A stretch of 64,000 bases of DNA from an uncultured Roseburia sp. GTDB lineage: Bacteria > Bacillota > Clostridia > Lachnospirales > Lachnospiraceae. Below are positions 17,328 through 26,264 of the stretch, piece by piece (position 1 is the stretch's first letter; every line of letters begins with the position of its first letter). The stretch lies in NCBI GenBank assembly GCA_947644305.1, contig CANRYS010000005.1, forward strand, positions 97,032 through 161,031, in the 5' to 3' direction. The position numbers and the translations under genes are program-made. The notes beneath the pieces were generated by a model, which did no database searches, was not told the DNA's origin, and worked only from the letters and a program-made list of their open reading frames with translations.

Positions 17328-18956
17328 ATGATGGATCAGCTGATCGCCATTAAGGATAAAATAGTTGCATTTTGGAACAAATATACAACCAGACAAAAAA
17401 CGGTTATTATCTGCGTCGTACTGGCAGTGTTTTTTGCCTTGGTTTTATTGTCTTATTTTTTGACAAGACCGGTTTATACGCATCTGGCTACTTTTTCGGA
17501 TGCTGGTCTTGCGAGCACTCTTTCCGAGGCATTGGATGGAAAGAACATCAAATACAAGATGGATACGGATGCGTCAGGAACCACGTCCTTTGAAGTGGAA
17601 CAGTCGGATTATTCCGAGGCTGTACTGGCGATGGGAGCAAACGGTATTGTAGACAAGGAAATGACCTGGGAGACAGCGCTGGAAAGTGATATGACCACGT
17701 CTTCCCTGGAAAAACACACAAAGATTACGCTTGCTCTTCAGTCCTCCATCAAAGAGAACTTGCTTAATTTTGCCGGAGTGCAGGATGCTACGGTGATAAT
17801 TGATCGACCGGAAGATGATAAGACATTTATTGCAGCAACCAAGGAAGCATCCGTCAGTGTTACTCTTCGTCTGGCTGAGGGAAAAGAGATGGAGAGGGAG
17901 ACAGCGACAGCGATGGCGTATTATCTCACCAATGCAGTGGGAAATAAAACGACGGATAATATTGTTATTGTAGACACCGCTGGTAATCTTCTCTATGGAG
18001 CCAAGACCGACAACACTTTGGGTGGAACCGTATCAGGAATCGATGATTACAAATCAAAGCTGCAGCAGACCTTTGCCGAGCGTACCAGAAAAATGCTGTT
18101 AAAGGCAGGCTATGACGATGCTGAGGTCAGCAGTATGGCGATCAAGTTTAATATGGATCAGGTAGAAGAGCTGATCACTACGTATTCCGTAGGTGAGGGA
18201 CAGGATCAGGGATATTATTCCAGTTCCTATGAGTACTCATCCAATGGTCAGTCAGGAAGTGGAGGGGTTCCGGGAACAGATTCCAATGGTGAAGATACAG
18301 ATTATATGCTTCAGAACAATGGAACAACCAATTCGGAAACCATTTTAAATAAGTACAATTATCTTCCTAATGAAGATGTGCAGAATATAAAAAGAGAAGT
18401 TGGGGCTGTGGTACCAGAGGAATCTTCCATCGGTATCATCTTGACCAGATATCGTAAGGTATCAGAGGAAACTTTGGAAGAGCAGGGAGCGCTGAACGAT
18501 ATCTCTTTCGATGAGTATATTGAGCAGAATAGCCAGGTTAATACACTGGAGACCCCGGAAGATCTGCTTCCCCTGGTGGCGGCAGCAACTGGAATCGCAG
18601 AGAACCGGATCAGTATCCGGATTCAGGAAAAGCCAGTCTTTGAGGCAAAAGAGGACACGGGACTTCTGTCAGGTGGATTTACCAATTATTTGATGATCAT
18701 TCTGGCCGTTTTGATCGGAGCACTGCTTATCTTCGTAATCATCCGTGGAACATCACCGGTAGAGGTGACAGAGCTTGAACCAGAACTTTCCGTAGAAGAT
18801 CTCCTGGCGACGACCAGAGAAGATGAGAAGGGACTGGAAGAGATCGAGATGGGTGAAAAATCAGAGACCCGTACAATGATAGAGAAATTTGTGGACGAAA
18901 ATCCAGAAGCGGTGGCTATGCTGCTTCGTAATTGGATCAATGAAGATTGGGGGTAA
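17328..18956 (+). CDS. fliF: Flagellar MS-ring protein FliF
   Basis: FliF builds the MS ring in the membrane, on which the export gate and C ring assemble. The 542-residue protein has a first membrane helix near residues 25-45, ring-building motifs with VKDATVII-like GVQDATVIIDRPEDD and ASVSVTLRL, and IVIVDTAGNLLYG. A serine/glycine-rich loop (about 290-325) precedes a second membrane helix at about 449-468 (NYLMIILAVLIGALLIFVII). A cytoplasmic tail (TMIEKFVDENPEAVAMLLRNWINE) binds FliG. Two ATG codons stand in tandem at 17328; AGGAG lies upstream. Confidence 0.97.
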   Translation: MMDQLIAIKDKIVAFWNKYTTRQKTVIICVVLAVFFALVLLSYFLTRPVYTHLATFSDAGLASTLSEALDGKNIKYKMDTDASGTTSFEVEQSDYSEAVLAMGANGIVDKEMTWETALESDMTTSSLEKHTKITLALQSSIKENLLNFAGVQDATVIIDRPEDDKTFIAATKEASVSVTLRLAEGKEMERETATAMAYYLTNAVGNKTTDNIVIVDTAGNLLYGAKTDNTLGGTVSGIDDYKSKLQQTFAERTRKMLLKAGYDDAEVSSMAIKFNMDQVEELITTYSVGEGQDQGYYSSSYEYSSNGQSGSGGVPGTDSNGEDTDYMLQNNGTTNSETILNKYNYLPNEDVQNIKREVGAVVPEESSIGIILTRYRKVSEETLEEQGALNDISFDEYIEQNSQVNTLETPEDLLPLVAAATGIAENRISIRIQEKPVFEAKEDTGLLSGGFTNYLMIILAVLIGALLIFVIIRGTSPVEVTELEPELSVEDLLATTREDEKGLEEIEMGEKSETRTMIEKFVDENPEAVAMLLRNWINEDWG

Positions 18957-18962
18957 TGTGTC

Positions 18963-19976
18963 ATGAGTTCAAGTACTTCAGAATTGGATGGTGTGCAAAA
19001 GGCAGCGATACTCCTGATTACGCTGGGACCAGAAAAAGCGGCAGGAATTTTTAAACACTTAAAAGAAGATGAGATTGAGCAGCTTACACTGGAAATTGCA
19101 AATACAAGAAGTGTGACGCCGGCTGAGAAAGAACAGGTTTTAAATGAGTTTTACGAGGTCTGCCTGGCACAGCAATATATTGCGGAGGGTGGTATTGGTT
19201 ATGCCAAAGATCTTCTGCAAAAAGCTCTTGGCGAGGACAGGGCGAAGGAAGTACTGGGCAAATTGACTGCTTCGCTTCAGGTAAGACCTTTCGAGTTTAT
19301 ACGGAAAACGGAGGCATCCCAGATTCTCAACTTTATCCAGGATGAGCATCCGCAGACCATTGCCCTTATTTTATCTTATCTGTCACCGACCCAGGCGGCA
19401 GGTATCATTAGTACATTGACGCCGGACAAACAGACGGATGTGGCAAAACGTATCGCATTGATGGATCGTACCTCTCCGGATGTGATCAAGGAAGTGGAGA
19501 ACATTTTGGAACAGAAACTTGCTTCCCTTGTAAACCAGGATTACACGATTGTCGGCGGAATCGATTCCATCGTAGAGGTATTGAATACCGTGGATCGTGG
19601 AACCGAAAAACATATCATGGAAAATTTGGAGATCGAGGAGCCAGAACTGGCAGACGAGATCCGAAAGAAAATGTTTGTATTCGAAGATATTCTTATGCTG
19701 GACGATCGTTCCATACAGCGTGTGCTTCGTGAGGTGGAGAACAGCGAGCTTGCTGTGGCATTGAAGGGTGCCAACGAAGAGGTACAGAATGTCATCTTCA
19801 ACAATATGTCTACTCGTCTTTCTGCAATGATAAAGGAAGATATGGAATATATGGGACCTGTGCGTATGAAGGATGTGGAAGAGGCACAGCAGAAGATTGT
19901 AAATATTATTAGAAAACTTGAGGATTCCGCTGAGATTGTTATATCAAGGGGCGGAGGTGACGAGATCGTTGTCTAA
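18963..19976 (+). CDS. fliG: Flagellar motor switch protein FliG
   Basis: FliG is the rotor component that meets the stator. The 337-residue protein has the N-terminal FliF-binding domain (GVQKAAILLITLGPEKAAGIFKHL), the middle-domain EHPQT motif (FIQDEHPQTIALILSYL, near 122-138), and the C-terminal torque helix with charged residues (DRSIQRVLREVENSELAVALKG). It starts 6 bases after fliF, with GGGGGTAA as binding site, and overlaps the fliH start by 8 bases. Confidence 0.97.
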   Translation: MSSSTSELDGVQKAAILLITLGPEKAAGIFKHLKEDEIEQLTLEIANTRSVTPAEKEQVLNEFYEVCLAQQYIAEGGIGYAKDLLQKALGEDRAKEVLGKLTASLQVRPFEFIRKTEASQILNFIQDEHPQTIALILSYLSPTQAAGIISTLTPDKQTDVAKRIALMDRTSPDVIKEVENILEQKLASLVNQDYTIVGGIDSIVEVLNTVDRGTEKHIMENLEIEEPELADEIRKKMFVFEDILMLDDRSIQRVLREVENSELAVALKGANEEVQNVIFNNMSTRLSAMIKEDMEYMGPVRMKDVEEAQQKIVNIIRKLEDSAEIVISRGGGDEIVV

Positions 19977-20844
19977 TTTAATCAAATATCCCTTTGTAAA
20001 TATGCAGGGGAAAGAGACCGTTGTCATTGATAACAATTCGGAAGGAGCGGAGTTCGTGCCCTTCCGGGAAAAAGGTGTGAAGATTAAGACCATCAGTGAG
20101 ATTGAGGCGGAGAAGGCACTGCTTCAGGCTGCTGGAGGTTTTGCCGGAGAGACATCTGCGGCGTCTGAAGACGCGGGAAATAAGGATGGTTCCGGGGAAT
20201 TTAAAGCGGGGCTGAATGTCACAAATTTTGACGAGCTCTTTCAGCAGCATCAAAAAGAGGCAGAGGACAAAGCAGCTCAGATGGTGGAGAAAGCTAGAAA
20301 GCAGGCAGAGCGCATCCAAAGTGAGGCGGAGATCGCCGCTGAGACAGCCAGAAAACGGGCTTATGAGGATGGAAGAGAGCAGGGATATTCCGAGGGAATG
20401 GCTTTGGCAGAACAGGAGATCCAGCAGAAGGAAGAAGAACTTTCCCAGCTCGCCAGACAGCAAAGAGAAGAACTTGCCGATTGTATGGAACAGATCGAGA
20501 AAAAATATGTAAGTATTGTGATTTCTCTTGTGAAAAAACTTACCGGTGTGGTGATGGAGGGAAAAGATGATCTCATTCTCTATCTCATCCATACCGCAGC
20601 TCAGGATTTAGAGGTATCTGAGAATTATCGGATACGGGTTTCCTCTGAGGATATCTATTTCCTGGAAAGTCGGAAGGAAGAGGTTCTGCAAGCTTTGGAT
20701 GGAGAAGCTTTTGTTGAATTTGTAGAAGAAAAAGGCTTGGAAAAGGGGCAATGTATCATCGAGACAGATACCCAGATGGTGGATTGTGGTTTCCATACAC
20801 AGTTGGATACATTGGTTCAGAATCTGAAAATGCTGGTGCACTGA
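19969..20844 (+). CDS. fliH: Flagellar assembly protein FliH
   Basis: FliH holds the FliI ATPase at the export gate and limits its activity. The 291-residue protein starts SNLIKYPFVN and has a long glutamate/glutamine/alanine-rich coiled coil at about 85-180 with GxxxG-like spacing (KRAYEDGREQGYSEGMALAEQ). A C-terminal FliH/YscL domain follows (LVKKLTGVVMEGKDDLILYLIHTAAQDL). The start is TTG at 19969, with GGAGGTGA at 19953-19960 at good spacing, so its 5' end overlaps fliG and the two are probably translationally coupled. Confidence 0.92.
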   Translation: MSNLIKYPFVNMQGKETVVIDNNSEGAEFVPFREKGVKIKTISEIEAEKALLQAAGGFAGETSAASEDAGNKDGSGEFKAGLNVTNFDELFQQHQKEAEDKAAQMVEKARKQAERIQSEAEIAAETARKRAYEDGREQGYSEGMALAEQEIQQKEEELSQLARQQREELADCMEQIEKKYVSIVISLVKKLTGVVMEGKDDLILYLIHTAAQDLEVSENYRIRVSSEDIYFLESRKEEVLQALDGEAFVEFVEEKGLEKGQCIIETDTQMVDCGFHTQLDTLVQNLKMLVH

Positions 20845-20894
20845 CATGATTTCATAATAACACGCATAAAAATAGTATGGGAATGGAGGCTTGT

Positions 20895-22229
20895 ATGAAT
20901 CCTTCATCGATTATAAATTTTGACAGATATGATGCTTTGATGGAGCGAAGTTTTCTCAAGCATCTTGGAAAAGTCACAAAGGTCGTTGGATTGACCATCG
21001 AATCGATTGGTCCAGAGGCGAAGTTGAACGATCTTTGTATCATACGGTCAAATTCGGCAGTAGGTGCTGTAAAGGCAGAAGTGGTCGGTTTCCGTGAAGA
21101 CAGAGTTCTTTTGATGCCTTATGACAATGTTGAGGGTGTTGGACTGGGCAGTTGGGTTGAAAATACGGGGGCGCCGTTGCAGGTCCCTGTCAGTGATGAT
21201 CTTCTGGGAAAAACGCTGGATGGCGTGGGAGAACCGATGAATTCCCCTCCTCTTTCTGAGAACAGTCATCTGTATTCGGTGGAAGCAGCTCCACCAGATC
21301 CTTTGAGCAGACAGCTTATCGACGAGGTGCTTTCGCTGGGTGTAAAGGCAGTAGATGGTTTGCTGACTATTGGAAAAGGACAGAGAATTGGGATTTTTGC
21401 GGGAAGTGGAGTGGGAAAGAGTACACTTATGGGGATGTTTGCCAGAAATACAAAGGCGGATATAAATGTGATCGCACTGATTGGCGAGCGTGGAAGAGAA
21501 GTGCGGGAGTTTATAGAGAGAGACCTTGGTGAAGAAGGCATGAAGCGTTCGGTGGTAGTCGTTGCTACCTCAGATAAACCGGCGTTGATCCGTAATAAGG
21601 CTGCCAAAACAGCGACGGCTGTCGCAGAATATTTTCGGGATCAGGGTAAGGATGTGCTTCTCATGATGGATTCACTTACTCGTTTTTCTATGGCACAAAG
21701 GGAAATTGGGCTTGCTTCTGGTGAGCCGCCGGTATCCAGAGGATATCCCCCCAGTGTGTATGCGGAGATGCCGAAACTTTTGGAGCGCGCTGGAAATTCT
21801 GACCGGGGTTCCATCACGGGGCTTTATACCGTTTTGGTAGATGGAGATGATTTCAATGAACCGATCACGGATACTGCCCGAGGTATTTTAGATGGACATA
21901 TCGTACTGTCCCGTCCGCTGGCACAGAAGAATCATTATCCAGCGATTGATGTTCTACAGAGTATCTCTCGTGTTATGAGTTCCATTGTTACGAAAGATCA
22001 GAAGAGAGTATCTGGTATACTAAAAAATGTGCTTGCCACTTATGGAGAGGCTGAGGACCTTATCAATATCGGCGCATACCGTGCCGGTTCCAATCCCAGT
22101 ATTGATTTTGCGATTGAAAAGATCGATGCGGTGAATGATTTTTTGATGCAGGGGACAGATGAAAAATTTGGTTTTGATGAAGCCGTCTCCATTATGTCAG
22201 ATATTTTTGAAGAGGATGGTGAGTCCTAA
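20895..22229 (+). CDS. fliI: Flagellum-specific ATPase FliI
   Basis: FliI is the F1-like hexameric ATPase of the flagellar type III export apparatus. The 444-residue protein has Walker A GIFAGSGVGKSTLMG near 163-177, the catalytic glutamate in IALIGERGREVREFIE, Walker B DVLLMMDSLTRFSMAQREI, and the signature PPVSRGYPPSVYAEMPKLLERAG. The start at 20895 has GGAGG at 20885-20889; an in-frame ATG at 20877 lacks a site. fliJ follows directly. Confidence 0.97.
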   Translation: MNPSSIINFDRYDALMERSFLKHLGKVTKVVGLTIESIGPEAKLNDLCIIRSNSAVGAVKAEVVGFREDRVLLMPYDNVEGVGLGSWVENTGAPLQVPVSDDLLGKTLDGVGEPMNSPPLSENSHLYSVEAAPPDPLSRQLIDEVLSLGVKAVDGLLTIGKGQRIGIFAGSGVGKSTLMGMFARNTKADINVIALIGERGREVREFIERDLGEEGMKRSVVVVATSDKPALIRNKAAKTATAVAEYFRDQGKDVLLMMDSLTRFSMAQREIGLASGEPPVSRGYPPSVYAEMPKLLERAGNSDRGSITGLYTVLVDGDDFNEPITDTARGILDGHIVLSRPLAQKNHYPAIDVLQSISRVMSSIVTKDQKRVSGILKNVLATYGEAEDLINIGAYRAGSNPSIDFAIEKIDAVNDFLMQGTDEKFGFDEAVSIMSDIFEEDGES

Positions 22230-22676
22230 TTGGCACGTTTTCGGTTTCCTTTGCAGAATATCCTGAACATGAAGGAAAAACTGGAGGAGCAGGCAAAAAA
22301 TGAATATGGTCAGGCAAATGCAAGGCTTCTAGCCGAAGAAAAAAAGCTGGAGCAGCTAAATAACCGTCTGGAGGATGCGCAGCTGCAGTTAAAAAATGTC
22401 CTGTGTGAGGTTCTGTCTATGACAGAAATACATAAAAGGGAAAATGCCGTTGTGATCTTGAAGGGGTATGTAAAGCAGCAGCGGCTGGTGGTGAAGCGTT
22501 GCGAGAAAGAGGTGGAGATCGCCAGGGAAAAGCTCACCGAGGCGATAAAAGAGCGAAAAATCTTTGATAAACTCAGAGAGAAGGCATTTGATGAGTTTAT
22601 CAAAGAGGAAGGGCGCAGGGAACAGAAGGAAGTCGATGAGCTAATGAGTTACAAGTACGGGGCAAAAAATGCCTGA
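22230..22676 (+). CDS. fliJ: Flagellar export protein FliJ
   Basis: FliJ is the coiled-coil stalk of the export ATPase, analogous to the gamma subunit of F1. The 148-residue protein begins ARFRFPLQNILNMKEKLEEQAKNEYGQA, the common FliJ start, and is predicted from its heptads to be two long antiparallel helices. The start is TTG directly after the fliI stop codon, so coupling to fliI is likely. The weak overall conservation of FliJ makes gene order the second line of evidence. Confidence 0.9.
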   Translation: MARFRFPLQNILNMKEKLEEQAKNEYGQANARLLAEEKKLEQLNNRLEDAQLQLKNVLCEVLSMTEIHKRENAVVILKGYVKQQRLVVKRCEKEVEIAREKLTEAIKERKIFDKLREKAFDEFIKEEGRREQKEVDELMSYKYGAKNA

Positions 22677-22699
22677 TTTTGAAAGGATGAATAGAATTT

Positions 22700-23446
22700 A
22701 TGGCAAAAAAAGATAAGAAAAATAAAGAAAATAAGGAATATGCCCAGGAGGAAAGTGCAGGCAGTAAACTGCTTACCTTTTTGATCGTACTTTTTATCGT
22801 GATCATATGGCTCGTTATATTTGGTGTTTTGATTAAATTTGATGTAGGGAATTTTGGAAGTGAAGTTTTGCATCCGGTTCTCAAAGATGTTCCATTAGTG
22901 AATCGCATTCTTCCCGAAGTAGAGGGAACAGAGCCGGAAGGATATTCAAATATCGATGAGGCAAATGCCAGGATCCGTCAGTTAGAAAAGGAGCTTGCAG
23001 GTTTGAAGAGTGCTAATTCTTTGAGTAGTGATGAAGTCAATGAGTTAAAATCAGAGATTAACCGCCTCAAGAAGTACGAGGAACAGCAACATGCCTTTGA
23101 ACAGCGAGTAAAGGATTTTGATGAAAATGTTGTTTTTAATGATAAGGCACCAGATATTTCTGAATATCAGAAATATTATGAGGGGATCGATCCAGACAAT
23201 GCAGCATCGATCTATAAAGATGTGATGAAGGATCTTCAGTACCGTGCGGCGATCAAAAAGCAGGCGACAATGTATGCAAAAATGGATCCGGCAAAAGCAG
23301 CATCGGTATTGCAGACCATGTCCGGTGACTTGGATCTCGTGGCATCCATACTTGACAATATGACAGAGTCAAAGAGTGCGGCGATTCTTGCAGAGATGAC
23401 ACCGGAGACAGCGGCACAGATTACCACCAAGATGACCGCTAAATAG
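22700..23446 (+). CDS. MotE-family flagellar protein (membrane helix, coiled coil, MgtE-N-like tail)
   Basis: A 248-residue protein with a cytoplasmic lysine-rich start, one membrane helix at about 24-46 (LLTFLIVLFIVIIWLVIFGVLI), a coiled coil at about 85-135, and a C-terminal MgtE-intracellular-N-like repeat (KMDPAKAASVLQTMSGDLDLVASILDNM, then SKSAAILAEMTPETAAQITTKM). MotE-like and YlxF-like proteins with this layout sit between fliJ and fliK in many Firmicutes. MotE acts as a chaperone for the stator protein MotC in alphaproteobacteria; its role here is not established. Confidence 0.85.
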   Translation: MAKKDKKNKENKEYAQEESAGSKLLTFLIVLFIVIIWLVIFGVLIKFDVGNFGSEVLHPVLKDVPLVNRILPEVEGTEPEGYSNIDEANARIRQLEKELAGLKSANSLSSDEVNELKSEINRLKKYEEQQHAFEQRVKDFDENVVFNDKAPDISEYQKYYEGIDPDNAASIYKDVMKDLQYRAAIKKQATMYAKMDPAKAASVLQTMSGDLDLVASILDNMTESKSAAILAEMTPETAAQITTKMTAK

Positions 23447-23512
23447 TTTGTCTAGGAGGGAATAACAGTAATGTTTTTCCGCGAATTAGACGATATGAAT
23501 AATAGATAACTC

Positions 23513-23538
23513 CTGCCTTTTACCAATGGGAAAGGCAG
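23513..23538. repeat. Small inverted repeat between the MotE-like gene and fliK
   Basis: CTGCCTTT (23513-23520) and AAAGGCAG (23531-23538) pair perfectly around a 10-base loop, in a 148-base gap. No T-run follows, so it is not a standard terminator. It could be an RNA-processing or stability hairpin. Confidence 0.35.
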
Positions 23539-23594
23539 TGGGCTATAAATAAAATAAGACTGCATATTTATGCCGTCTAGAAAGGAGATAACAA

Positions 23595-24947
23595 ATGCAG
23601 ACACAGGGTATATCACTGAATGCCTCTGCGATGCGGACGATGTCCTCAGGCAAAGCGGGAAAAGGAGATAAGGCAGTTTTTGATAGCTTTATGTCCCAGA
23701 ATGCTTCATCTGCCTCTGGTAAAAAGCAGAATTTATCTGCTGGAAAATCTCAAGATCCAAGAAAATCTGGCGGGATCGCAGCCGGTGGGGATGATTTTAC
23801 GAAGCAGAAGCTTTCCTTGAACTCCCAACCCCAGAATAAAGTTGGGGGTATGGAGACGATGGATCTGGAAGAGGTTGGTGAAGAGGTTGTTTCTCTTCTG
23901 CAAGAGACTTTTGGCATGAGCGAGGAAGATATCGTTGATATTCTGGAAATGCTTGGTTTGACGCCAATGGATCTGTTATTGCTGGTTTCACCGGAGTTTC
24001 AAAATGTAGTCCCATTGAATGTAGAGAACATCAAGGCATTTATCATGGAAGTACATGGTGTGGACGATGCGAATCTGTTTCTACTCTCCGATGCTATGTC
24101 TGGCGAGTTGAACGATATCATGTCGGGACTTCAGGACATTCTGGAGCAGGTAACAGGAATGGACATTGGAAAGCTAAACGAGGGGGACGAAGTTCTTATG
24201 AAGAGTTTTGCCGAAAAGTTTAGCGAGCTTGTTGGAAAAGCAGATGGATCTATACAGGAGACAGCAGTAGAAGGTTCTGGTCAGCAGAACACATCGGAGA
24301 TGATGGCGTCGACTGCCAAGGACGAGATTCCAGTAGTTGTCGAGACCTCTGGTGAACAGGATTTGTCCGATACATATGGAGAGGGTCAGCGCTCAGCGTC
24401 CCAAGGTGTGCGCCAGGAAGTACATGAAAGTCCTCTGAACGCTTTTGTAGAAAGGCTTTCCCAGTCTTTTGAGGAGGTGGCGCAGGAAGAAGTGGCCGCA
24501 CCGAGAGAGTTGATGTCAAACATTGTGGATCAGGTTGTTAATCATATCCGAATCCGGGTACTTCCGCAGACGACAAGCATGGAACTTCAGTTGAATCCAG
24601 AGTCACTAGGAAGGGTGAATCTCAATGTGACATCCAACAACGGACTGGCGACAGCTACACTGACCGTTCAGAATGAAGTGGCGAAGGAAGCATTGGAGAG
24701 TCAGTTGACGGTGCTCAGAGAGAATTTGGAAAGCCATGGACTAAAGGTGGATTCCGTAGAGGTAAATGTATCGGAGTTTGGATTTAAAAATCCAGAGGAT
24801 TCCGATCATGGACAGTACAAACAGAAAAAATCCCAGGGAAGAAAATTTCGGTATGATGTGGCGGAAGAAACAGAAGTAGAGGAAGTCACGACAGAGACAG
24901 CCGAAGACAGACGTACGGGAGATAGCATGGTGGATTACACCGCTTAA
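23595..24947 (+). CDS. fliK: Flagellar hook-length control protein FliK
   Basis: FliK is the molecular ruler that switches export from hook to filament subunits. The 450-residue protein has a low-complexity, serine/lysine/glutamine-rich N-terminal region (about 1-110), an acidic middle part, and the Flg_hook C-terminal domain at about 310-395 (MELQLNPESLGRVNLNVTSN, ATLTVQNEVAKEALESQLTVLRENLESHGLKVDSVEV), which contacts FlhB. A charged tail follows. AAAGGAG precedes the start. Identification rests on the C-terminal domain and the position before flgD. Confidence 0.93.
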   Translation: MQTQGISLNASAMRTMSSGKAGKGDKAVFDSFMSQNASSASGKKQNLSAGKSQDPRKSGGIAAGGDDFTKQKLSLNSQPQNKVGGMETMDLEEVGEEVVSLLQETFGMSEEDIVDILEMLGLTPMDLLLLVSPEFQNVVPLNVENIKAFIMEVHGVDDANLFLLSDAMSGELNDIMSGLQDILEQVTGMDIGKLNEGDEVLMKSFAEKFSELVGKADGSIQETAVEGSGQQNTSEMMASTAKDEIPVVVETSGEQDLSDTYGEGQRSASQGVRQEVHESPLNAFVERLSQSFEEVAQEEVAAPRELMSNIVDQVVNHIRIRVLPQTTSMELQLNPESLGRVNLNVTSNNGLATATLTVQNEVAKEALESQLTVLRENLESHGLKVDSVEVNVSEFGFKNPEDSDHGQYKQKKSQGRKFRYDVAEETEVEEVTTETAEDRRTGDSMVDYTA

Positions 24948-24969
24948 TCAGGAAAGGAGGTAAAAAGAT

Positions 24970-25716
24970 ATGGGAACATCACTACAAGGTATTGTGACGG
25001 GGCTGGATGAGCTTGCCTTTAGTAAAAAACCGACACAGACCACAGATAGGACGCCAGGTGGAGATCTTGGCAAGGATGAGTTTCTTCAGCTTCTTGTTTG
25101 CCAGATGAAAAATCAGGATCCGTTGGAGCCGGAAAAGGATACAGATTTTATCGCCCAGCTCGCTCAGTTCTCTGCGTTAGAGCAGATGCAAAATCTCAAT
25201 GAGACAGCTGTCAACTCACAGGCATTTGGACTGGTAGGCAAGTATGTAAAGATCAAGACAAAGAGTCCAAGCGGAAGCTACTCAGAGATAAATGGAGTTG
25301 TGGATTATATCACCATGAAAGACGGTGAGGCTCAGCTTTCTGTGGATGGTAAACTTTATAAAATAAGTGATTTGGTGGAGGTGAAGGATTCTTATTACGC
25401 AATCCAGCAGTATTTGCCATCCGTAGAAAAGACAGATGCTGTCTATGACAAATCCAATAAAAAACCAGTGGATATCAAGATCGATCTGGGTGAAGGGGAT
25501 TACGCAGCTTCGAGTGTTGTTGTGGTCATGAACGGCGAGGCAGTAAAGAACGAATTCCTTACATATAAGGATGGTGTATTATCTATTATGCCGGGAGCTC
25601 TGGACGGACTGGAGGACGGTGATTATGAGGTAGGTCTTTACTTTGACGATCCATATAGCACCAGCATAAGGGATCAGGTGACCATTAAGGTGACAAACAG
25701 TGGAATTGATGAGTGA
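24970..25716 (+). CDS. flgD: Flagellar hook assembly (capping) protein FlgD
   Basis: FlgD caps the growing hook. The 248-residue protein has the signature LGKDEFLQLLVCQMKNQDPLEPEKDTDFIAQLAQFSALEQMQNLNE at about 33-78, then a Tudor/FnIII-like C-terminal part. A strong ribosome binding site (AAAGGAGGT) precedes the start. It lies between fliK and the small TIGR02530 gene, the usual order in Clostridia and Bacilli. Confidence 0.96.
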   Translation: MGTSLQGIVTGLDELAFSKKPTQTTDRTPGGDLGKDEFLQLLVCQMKNQDPLEPEKDTDFIAQLAQFSALEQMQNLNETAVNSQAFGLVGKYVKIKTKSPSGSYSEINGVVDYITMKDGEAQLSVDGKLYKISDLVEVKDSYYAIQQYLPSVEKTDAVYDKSNKKPVDIKIDLGEGDYAASSVVVVMNGEAVKNEFLTYKDGVLSIMPGALDGLEDGDYEVGLYFDDPYSTSIRDQVTIKVTNSGIDE

Positions 25717-25771
25717 AGCAGCAGCGTCATTAAGACTTTAACTGTCAAATAATCAGGAGGTGGATAAAGGT

Positions 25772-26155
25772 ATGAATATTGTAAATAAAAACTTTGTATC
25801 CATCGATGAGATAAGAAGCAAACTGAACGGCACCACCGGACAGGTTGCGGAAAAGACCAGCAGCGATTCTGGGAAGTCGTTTGACAGGGTGCTGTTAGAC
25901 AAAGCAGATCAGATTAAATTTTCTAGGCATGCAGCGAAACGGTTGGAGACGAGGAATATATCCATATCCGAGGAGCAGAAGGCAAGACTGGAAGATGCAG
26001 CAGAGCAGGCGATGGAAAAAGGAATGACAGAATCCCTGGTGATGGTAGATGATCTTGCATTTATACTAAATGTTAGAAACAAAACCATAGTAACAGCTGT
26101 GAATGATACAGCAAATGCAGTTTTTACAAATATCGATGGAGCGATTATAAATTAA
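25772..26155 (+). CDS. Flagellar operon protein, TIGR02530 family
   Basis: A 127-residue protein with the family core IKFSRHAAKRLETRNISISEEQKARLEDAAEQAMEKGMTESLVMVDDLAFILNVRNKTIVTAV near 50-112. The family is confined to flagellar operons between flgD and flgE and its function is unknown. The start at 25772 has AGGAGGTGG upstream; a GTG at 25760 would overlap that site. Confidence 0.9.
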   Translation: MNIVNKNFVSIDEIRSKLNGTTGQVAEKTSSDSGKSFDRVLLDKADQIKFSRHAAKRLETRNISISEEQKARLEDAAEQAMEKGMTESLVMVDDLAFILNVRNKTIVTAVNDTANAVFTNIDGAIIN

Positions 26156-26264
26156 AAACGCAGCAAGATACGATAATTTTACATGCTGGCCCTTAACAGG
26201 AAGCATGAAAGTCTTTGAATGCCAGATAAGACTTACGAATAATAAAATTGGAGGGTTGATCCTT